Notes under the pieces: model-generated
What the model was told of the DNA's origin: nothing
Databases searched by the model: none
What the model saw: the letters and a program-made list of their open reading frames with translations, nothing else
NCBI RefSeq assembly: GCF_003399635.1
Contig: NZ_NBXB01000017.1
Span: 57,108 to 121,107, forward strand
Length of the DNA stretch: 64,000 nt
Direction: 5' to 3'
DNA from: Subtercola boreus
Lineage (GTDB): Bacteria; Actinomycetota; Actinomycetes; Actinomycetales; Microbacteriaceae
Part shown: in pieces, positions 59,033-64,000 of the stretch
How the letters are laid out: the number at the start of each line of letters is the position of its first letter
Position numbering within the stretch: the first letter of the stretch is position 1
Program-made: the position numbers and the translations under genes

Positions 59033-61648
59033 ATGACGGATGCCCCCACCACCCCACCCGCATCCGCTGCCCTCTCGCTGGTCGACTACCTGCCCGACCT
59101 CCCCGCGCCCGGGCAGCAGGCCGACCCCGACGACCTCTTCGAGCGCTTCACCGAGTACACGGCATCCAGAGGCCTGACGCTCTACCCGGCACAGGAGGAG
59201 GCGATCATCGAGATCGTCTCGGGCCAGAACCTGATCCTCAGCACCCCGACGGGCACCGGTAAGTCGCTGGTGGCGGTGGCGGCGCACTTCGCGGCGCTCG
59301 CCGACGGGCGCCGCACGTTTTACACCGCGCCGATCAAGGCTCTGGTGAGCGAGAAGTTCTTCGCCCTTGTCGAGATCTTCGGGGCCGCCAACGTGGGTAT
59401 GGTCACCGGCGACTCGAGCGTCAATGCCGACGCACCGATCATCTGCTGCACGGCCGAGATCCTTGCGAACATCGCCCTGCGACACGGCGCGGACGCCCCC
59501 GTCGACCAGGTCGTGATGGACGAGTTCCACTTCTACAGCGACCCCGAGCGCGGCTGGGCGTGGCAGGTTCCGCTGCTGACGCTGCCGCGGGTGCAGTTCA
59601 TCCTGATGTCGGCCACGCTCGGCGACGTGTCCTGGTTGACGAAGGATCTGACGCGGCGCACCAACCGTGAGACCGCGGTGGTCACGGGCGTCGAGCGGCC
59701 GGTTCCGCTCAACTACTACTACGCGACGACGCCCGTGCACGAGACGGTCGAAGACCTGTTGAAGACCGGCCAGGCGCCGGTGTACATCGTGCACTTCTCC
59801 CAGCTGGCCGCTCTCGAACGCGCGCAGGCGCTGTCGAGCATCCGCATCGTCAGCCGGGAGCAGCGGGACGAGATCGCCGACGCGATCGGCGACTTCCGCT
59901 TCACGACGAACTTCGGCCGCACGCTGTCACGGCTGATCAGGGCAGGAATCGGCGTGCACCACGCGGGCATGCTGCCGAAGTACCGGCGCCTCGTCGAACA
60001 GCTCGCCCAGCGCGGGCTGCTGCGCGTCATCTGCGGCACCGACACGCTCGGCGTGGGTATCAACGTGCCGATCCGCACCGTGCTGCTGACGGCTCTCACG
60101 AAGTTCGACGGCATCCGGATGCGCCAGCTCACCGCACGCGAATTCCACCAGATCGCGGGTCGCGCCGGTCGTGCCGGGTTCGACACCGTGGGCACTGTCG
60201 TTGCGCAGGCGCCCGAGCACGAGACCGAGAACGCCCGGCTCGTCGCGAAGGCGGGGGACGACCCGAAGAAACTGAAGAAGGTCGTGCGGAAGCGGGCGCC
60301 GGAGGGATTCGTCAGCTGGGGCGAGCCGAGCTTCAACCGACTGATCGGAGCGGAGCCCGAAACCCTCACCAGCAGCATGCAGATCAACCACGCGATGCTG
60401 CTGAACATCATCGGGCGCGGGTCGGAGGGCGCGCACGGCTTCTTCGACGCCTTCGCCACCGTGCGCGCCCTGCTCGAGGACAACCACGAGCCGCGCTCGC
60501 GCCAGCTCGAGCTCGAGCGGCAGGCCCTCGCGATCTACCGCACCCTCCGCACCGCGGAGATCGTGGAACAGCTGCCACCCGACGCCGAAGGGCGGGTGGG
60601 CATCCGCCTCACCGTCGACCTGCAGCCGAACTTCGCGCTCAACCAGCCGCTCTCACCGTTCGCGCTCGCGGCCTTCGAGCTCATCAATCTCGACGCGCCG
60701 ACCTACGCGCTCGACCTCATCTCGGTGGTCGAGGCGACGCTCGACGACCCGCGGCCGGTGCTCAGCGCTCAGCAGTTCCAGGCGAAGGGCGAGGCCGTCG
60801 CCGCGATGAAGGCCGAGGGCATCGAGTACGACCAGCGCATGGAGCTGCTGGAGCAGATCACGCACCCGAAGCCCCTGGAGGAGCTGCTGGATGCCGCGTT
60901 CGAGATCTACAAGGCGTCACAGCCCTGGGTGGGCGACTTCGAGTTGAGCCCGAAGACGGTCGTGCGGGACATGTACGAACGCGCGATGACGTTCAACGAC
61001 TACATCGGCTACTACAAGCTGAATCGTTCGGAAGGCCTCGTGCTGAGGTACTTCTCGGATGCGTTCAAGGCGGCCCGCTCCACCATCCCCGACGAGGCGA
61101 AGAGCGACGACCTCGTCGACCTGATCGAATGGCTCGGCGAGCTCGTGCGCCAGGTCGACTCGAGCCTGCTCGACGAGTGGGAGGAGCTCACGAACCCCAC
61201 CGAGGTGCAGGGCGAGGCCGACGAGATCGCCGCGCAGGGCCGCGGAGTCACGGCCGTGCTGCCGCCGACCCCGCACAGTGTCGTGTCGAATGCGCGTGCG
61301 TTCCGCATCCTCGTACGGAACGAGTTGTTCAAGCGGGTGCAGCTCGCGGGCCTCGACAAGGTCGACGACCTCGGCGAACTGGATGCCCCACTCGGCTTCA
61401 GCCGCGACGCGTGGGCCACTGCGCTCGACGGCTACTACGGCGAGTACGACTCCATCGGCATCGGGGGCGACGCCCGCAGCGCGACGCTCATCACGATCGA
61501 GGAGCGCCGCAACGTCTGGATCGTGCGCCAGACCTTCGACGACCCGGATGGCGACCACGACTGGGGCATCGACGCAGAGGTCGACCTGGCGGCCTCCGCC
61601 GAGGAGGGCGTGGCGATCATCCACGTGACCGGCGTCAACCGCCTCTGA
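59033..61648 (+). CDS. DExH-box helicase with DUF3516 C-terminus
   Basis: An 871-residue superfamily 2 helicase. Walker A is TPTGTGKS (about 80), the DExH box is MDEFHFY, motif III SATLGD, and motif VI HQIAGRAGRAG. It is related to Ski2/HelY-type RNA helicases. The C-terminal 300 residues are DUF3516, found only in actinobacteria and of unknown role. It is likely to unwind structured RNA. CATGAT lies 6 nt before the ATG. Confidence 0.92.
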   Translation: MTDAPTTPPASAALSLVDYLPDLPAPGQQADPDDLFERFTEYTASRGLTLYPAQEEAIIEIVSGQNLILSTPTGTGKSLVAVAAHFAALADGRRTFYTAPIKALVSEKFFALVEIFGAANVGMVTGDSSVNADAPIICCTAEILANIALRHGADAPVDQVVMDEFHFYSDPERGWAWQVPLLTLPRVQFILMSATLGDVSWLTKDLTRRTNRETAVVTGVERPVPLNYYYATTPVHETVEDLLKTGQAPVYIVHFSQLAALERAQALSSIRIVSREQRDEIADAIGDFRFTTNFGRTLSRLIRAGIGVHHAGMLPKYRRLVEQLAQRGLLRVICGTDTLGVGINVPIRTVLLTALTKFDGIRMRQLTAREFHQIAGRAGRAGFDTVGTVVAQAPEHETENARLVAKAGDDPKKLKKVVRKRAPEGFVSWGEPSFNRLIGAEPETLTSSMQINHAMLLNIIGRGSEGAHGFFDAFATVRALLEDNHEPRSRQLELERQALAIYRTLRTAEIVEQLPPDAEGRVGIRLTVDLQPNFALNQPLSPFALAAFELINLDAPTYALDLISVVEATLDDPRPVLSAQQFQAKGEAVAAMKAEGIEYDQRMELLEQITHPKPLEELLDAAFEIYKASQPWVGDFELSPKTVVRDMYERAMTFNDYIGYYKLNRSEGLVLRYFSDAFKAARSTIPDEAKSDDLVDLIEWLGELVRQVDSSLLDEWEELTNPTEVQGEADEIAAQGRGVTAVLPPTPHSVVSNARAFRILVRNELFKRVQLAGLDKVDDLGELDAPLGFSRDAWATALDGYYGEYDSIGIGGDARSATLITIEERRNVWIVRQTFDDPDGDHDWGIDAEVDLAASAEEGVAIIHVTGVNRL

Positions 61649-61679
61649 CCCCCCGCCCTTCCGCCCCCCAAGTCGATGC

Positions 61680-62579
61680 TCAGACCTTGAGGCGCGAGCC
61701 CGAGAGGGCGAGCAGCAGCACGTCGATGAGGGCGCTCGCGATGATCAGCTGGAACAGCAGCCGGCCGGGCGGGCGCGTCAGCACCAGCCGCACCCCGACC
61801 ACGGCGACGCCCACGCTGAGCACGAGACCGACCACCGTCACGATGTGCGGGCCGGCCCCGACGAGGATCGCCAGCGACGCCACGAGCAGTGCAGCGAACG
61901 CTCCGACGCCCGAGATGCGGAGTCCGAGCCGGTGCGGCAGGCCCCGGATGCCCGTCTTCCGGTCGGCGTCGAGATCGGGCAGCACGTTGGTGAGGTGGGC
62001 GGCGAGCCCCAGCAGGGCACCGGTCGCGATCACCCACCACTCGGCCTCGGCCGGCGGTCGACCGGCGAGGGTCACGACGGTCGGCAGCAGTCCGAAGCTC
62101 AGCATGTACGGAAGCCACGAGTACGCCGTCTTCTTGACGCCGGCGTTGTAGGCGAGCCCCGACGCCACGAGCACGAGGTGCGGGATCGCCGCATCGACGC
62201 CGAGCAGGAACGAGAGGGGGATCGTCGCCACCGCCGCCACGATGAACGCTGTGCGCACGGCACGGGCCGAGATCTCGCCCGCGGCGATCGGTTTGTCGGT
62301 GCGGCCCACCTCGGCGTCACGCCGCGCGTCGAGCCAGTCGTTCGACCAGCCGATGGCCAGCTGGCCGACGAAGACGGCGAGTCCCAGTTCGATGATCCGC
62401 GGCAGTTCGAGTCCGGTCGCGATCGACAGGATGACCGCCAGAGCCGTGACCGCAACGGTCGGTCCGGGGTGCGAAGCGCCGACCAGGGCCTCGATCGGTG
62501 ACCTGCCGCGACCGCCCGGCCCTCCGAAAGGCCCTCCCGCGTCATCCGACGCGTCGTCGCCGTGAAGCTTGCTCATCAA
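61680..62579 (-). CDS. UbiA family prenyltransferase
   Basis: A 299-residue membrane enzyme with about eight helices. The first Asp-rich motif is N-D-W-L-D-A-R-R-D and the second D-L-D-A-D-R-K-T-G, which bind the Mg-diphosphate of the prenyl donor. It resembles the SCO3242-like subgroup of actinobacteria, whose acceptor is not established. The protein has a polar N-terminus of about 30 residues. It is 30 bp from the convergent helicase stop. Confidence 0.9.
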   Translation of the reverse strand: MMSKLHGDDASDDAGGPFGGPGGRGRSPIEALVGASHPGPTVAVTALAVILSIATGLELPRIIELGLAVFVGQLAIGWSNDWLDARRDAEVGRTDKPIAAGEISARAVRTAFIVAAVATIPLSFLLGVDAAIPHLVLVASGLAYNAGVKKTAYSWLPYMLSFGLLPTVVTLAGRPPAEAEWWVIATGALLGLAAHLTNVLPDLDADRKTGIRGLPHRLGLRISGVGAFAALLVASLAILVGAGPHIVTVVGLVLSVGVAVVGVRLVLTRPPGRLLFQLIIASALIDVLLLALSGSRLKV

Positions 62580-62605
62580 AACCTCCGGGCCGCTACGGTT
62601 TAGGC

Positions 62606-63448
62606 GTGCAGCGTCGCCTCTTCCTCACCCTAGCCGCAGCAGGTGTCGCTTCGACGCTCGCCGCGTGCGCCGTCGTCTCCTCGCCTCCGAAACCACCCAT
62701 CGGGCTGGCGACGGATCCGACAGCCACCCCGATGCCGACCGTCACCCGTATCCCGGTGCCGACGCCGACTCCCACCCCGACCCCGACGCTGACTCCCACC
62801 CCGACGGCGCCGCACCTGGTAAAGGTCGCCCTGCCGGATGGCGCCATCACCGACCTCCCCGGCACAGGCAACCTGCTCGCCTGGACTGTCGACGACGGCT
62901 CCGACAGCGAGGTCATCAGAAAGTACGTGGAGTTCGCGAAGGCCTCGGGCACGCGCCTGACCTTCTTCGCCAACGGCTCCTACAAGGGCTGGACGACGAA
63001 CGCCGACCTCCTCCGGCCACTCGTGACATCCGGGCAGATCCAGCTCGCGAACCACACCTTCGACCACGTCGACCTCACCGAATGCTCAGACGGCGAGGTG
63101 ATCGAGCAGCTGCAGAAGAACCACGACTTCCTCGAAGACACCTACGGCGTGGATGTGCGACCGTACTACCGGCCGCCCTACGGCTTCCGCAACCACCGCA
63201 CCGACCATCTCGCGGCCAGCATCGGCTACACGCAGCCGGTGCTCTGGTACGGATCGCTCTCCGATTCCGGCCTGATCACGACCGAGCAGGTCGTCGGGTT
63301 CGCCGACCAGTGGTTCCTGCCGCAGCACGTCGTGATCGGGCACCTGAACTTCACCCCGGTGACGGAGGTCTTCCCCGAGCTCCTGGAGATCATCCGGAGC
63401 CGGTCTCTGCAGACGGTCACGCTCGACGACATCTTCCTGAAACCGTAG
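62606..63448 (+). CDS. Polysaccharide deacetylase family lipoprotein
   Basis: A 280-residue exported lipoprotein. An R-R-containing signal ends in the lipobox LAAC (Cys near residue 19), then a Pro-Thr linker and a NodB-like fold: W-T-V-D-D-G with the metal Asp, NHTFDHVDLT with the H-x3-H ligands, and YRPPYGFRN. It should remove acetyl groups from cell-wall or capsule glycans. TACGGT lies 6 nt before the GTG, a leaderless arrangement, which is repeated at the downstream paralogue. Confidence 0.9.
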   Translation: MQRRLFLTLAAAGVASTLAACAVVSSPPKPPIGLATDPTATPMPTVTRIPVPTPTPTPTPTLTPTPTAPHLVKVALPDGAITDLPGTGNLLAWTVDDGSDSEVIRKYVEFAKASGTRLTFFANGSYKGWTTNADLLRPLVTSGQIQLANHTFDHVDLTECSDGEVIEQLQKNHDFLEDTYGVDVRPYYRPPYGFRNHRTDHLAASIGYTQPVLWYGSLSDSGLITTEQVVGFADQWFLPQHVVIGHLNFTPVTEVFPELLEIIRSRSLQTVTLDDIFLKP

Positions 63449-63465
63449 GCCGCTACGGTGAGAGC

Positions 63466-63876
63466 ATGCAACGTCGTGCCTTTCTCGCCGTGGCCGCGGC
63501 TGGTGCCGCCGCCACGCTGACGGCGTGCGCGGGACTGTCGATAACGCCCCCACCGACCTCCGCGGCCACGAACGGCTCGGCCCCGGTCCCGACGCCGTCA
63601 GGCAGTCCCGACGCCAGCCCCAGCGCCACGGCAACGGCGCCCTCGACGCCCGGCCCGAAGGGTTCGTCGCTCCTGAAGGTCGTGCGTCCCCCCGGCCCGA
63701 TCACCGAGCTGCCGGGAACGGGTGATCTGCTGGCCTGGACAGCGGATGACGGCGCGGACTCCGACGTCATCCGGAAGTACGTCGATTTCGCCGTCGCATC
63801 GGGGGTGAGGCTGACGCTCTTCGCCAACGGCCGCTTCGCAGGGTGGACGGTGAATGCGGCTGCACTCCGGCCCCTA
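63466..63876 (+). pseudogene. Second polysaccharide deacetylase paralogue, cut by an IS element
   Basis: The first 137 codons (signal with T-A-C lipobox, Thr-Pro linker, LLAWTADDGADSDVIRKYV...) closely follow the gene just upstream, then the frame runs into the IS left end at about 63877 and stops at 63891. The second half with both His motifs is missing, so the product would be inactive. The pair arose by tandem duplication, and the same TACGGT-N6-start is kept. Confidence 0.88.
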
Positions 63877-64000
63877 GGGCGTGTCTCCTAAACGTGGTGT
63901 CAGTGTTCTGGGATGCTGTGGGGATGTCCCGTTCTGCTGTTTTGAGTGATTCCGATTGGGCTATTTTGGAGCCGTTGTTGCCGTCGTCTGCGGGTCGGCG
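63877..64000 (+). mobile_element. IS5-family insertion sequence, left end, runs out of the window
   Basis: The left end begins about GGGCGTGTCTCCTAAACGTG, right after CTA in the deacetylase gene. About 46 nt later a transposase gene starts. The composition is visibly lower in G+C than its surroundings. The right end, direct repeats and the rest of the target gene lie outside the window. Confidence 0.85.
63924..64000 (+). CDS. IS5-family transposase, 3' partial
   Basis: Twenty-five residues are visible (M-S-R-S-A-V-L-S-D-S-D-W-A-I-L-E-P-L-L-P, then S-S-A-G-R). This is the conserved N-terminus of the DUF4096 domain of IS5-type transposases. GTGGGG precedes the ATG. The catalytic DDE part is outside the window. 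Confidence 0.85.
   Translation, partial: MSRSAVLSDSDWAILEPLLPSSAGR

Overview
The window is a chromosomal segment of a high-G+C actinobacterium, most probably a member of the Microbacteriaceae. The evidence is the codon use, the gene order ileS-folC-DUF4233-ndk-VKOR-rne-DUF4031-rplU-rpmA-obgE-proB-proA-nadD-rsfS-tRNA-Ala, a translational T-box in front of ileS, the many apparently leaderless genes (a TANNNT-type hexamer about 6 nt before ATG/GTG), and the class-E-sortase-like LAxTG tail on a secreted hydrolase. I could not place it in a genus from sequence alone.

Layout. 1-3.6 kb: the 3' part of a RamB-like regulator, a secreted SLH-domain protein and a TetR regulator. 3.6-22.4 kb: a dense housekeeping block for translation (ileS, rplU, rpmA, obgE, rsfS, tRNA-Ala), folate (folC), nucleotides (ndk), RNA decay (rne), proline (proB, proA) and NAD (nadD). 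It is interrupted only by two A+T-richer orphan genes near 10-10.8 kb. 22.5-30.1 kb: accessory and surface genes, namely a DUF4214 protein, an MNT-HEPN toxin-antitoxin pair, a repeat-rich secreted protein, a frameshifted DUF805 gene, a carboxylate-amine ligase/ATP-grasp fusion and a DUF4190 membrane protein. 30.2-43.2 kb: an alpha/beta hydrolase, a single-chain double ABC exporter, divergent regulator/oxidoreductase pairs (XRE-cupin/flavin monooxygenase and MarR/quinone-type reductase), a GDSL hydrolase, VanZ, a glycosyltransferase, a degenerate DsbA-like pseudogene and a PPOX-family protein. 43.2-51.9 kb: a TPR membrane protein with an AAA ATPase, a DyP peroxidase, a phosphopantetheinyl transferase, a HAD hydrolase, an FAD oxidoreductase, DUF3054 and acetolactate decarboxylase. 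51.9-57 kb: two SDR enzymes, a LysR regulator and an MFS transporter that appear to form one regulon. 57-64 kb: a frameshifted luciferase-like oxidoreductase, a DExH helicase, a UbiA prenyltransferase and a tandem pair of deacetylase lipoproteins, the second cut off by an IS5-like element that runs out of the window.

Regulation is unusually readable here. Four divergent or autoregulated loci carry clear palindromes or repeated boxes: TetR/ileS, XRE/monooxygenase, MarR/reductase, and a box shared by the two LysR-linked promoters. Several gene ends carry long perfect or near-perfect hairpins without a U tract, while rpmA has a classical U-tract terminator. Three genes (DUF805, DsbA-like, LLM oxidoreductase) are broken by apparent single-base deletions. 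These may be real decay or uncorrected indels in the assembly, and should be checked before any functional inference.
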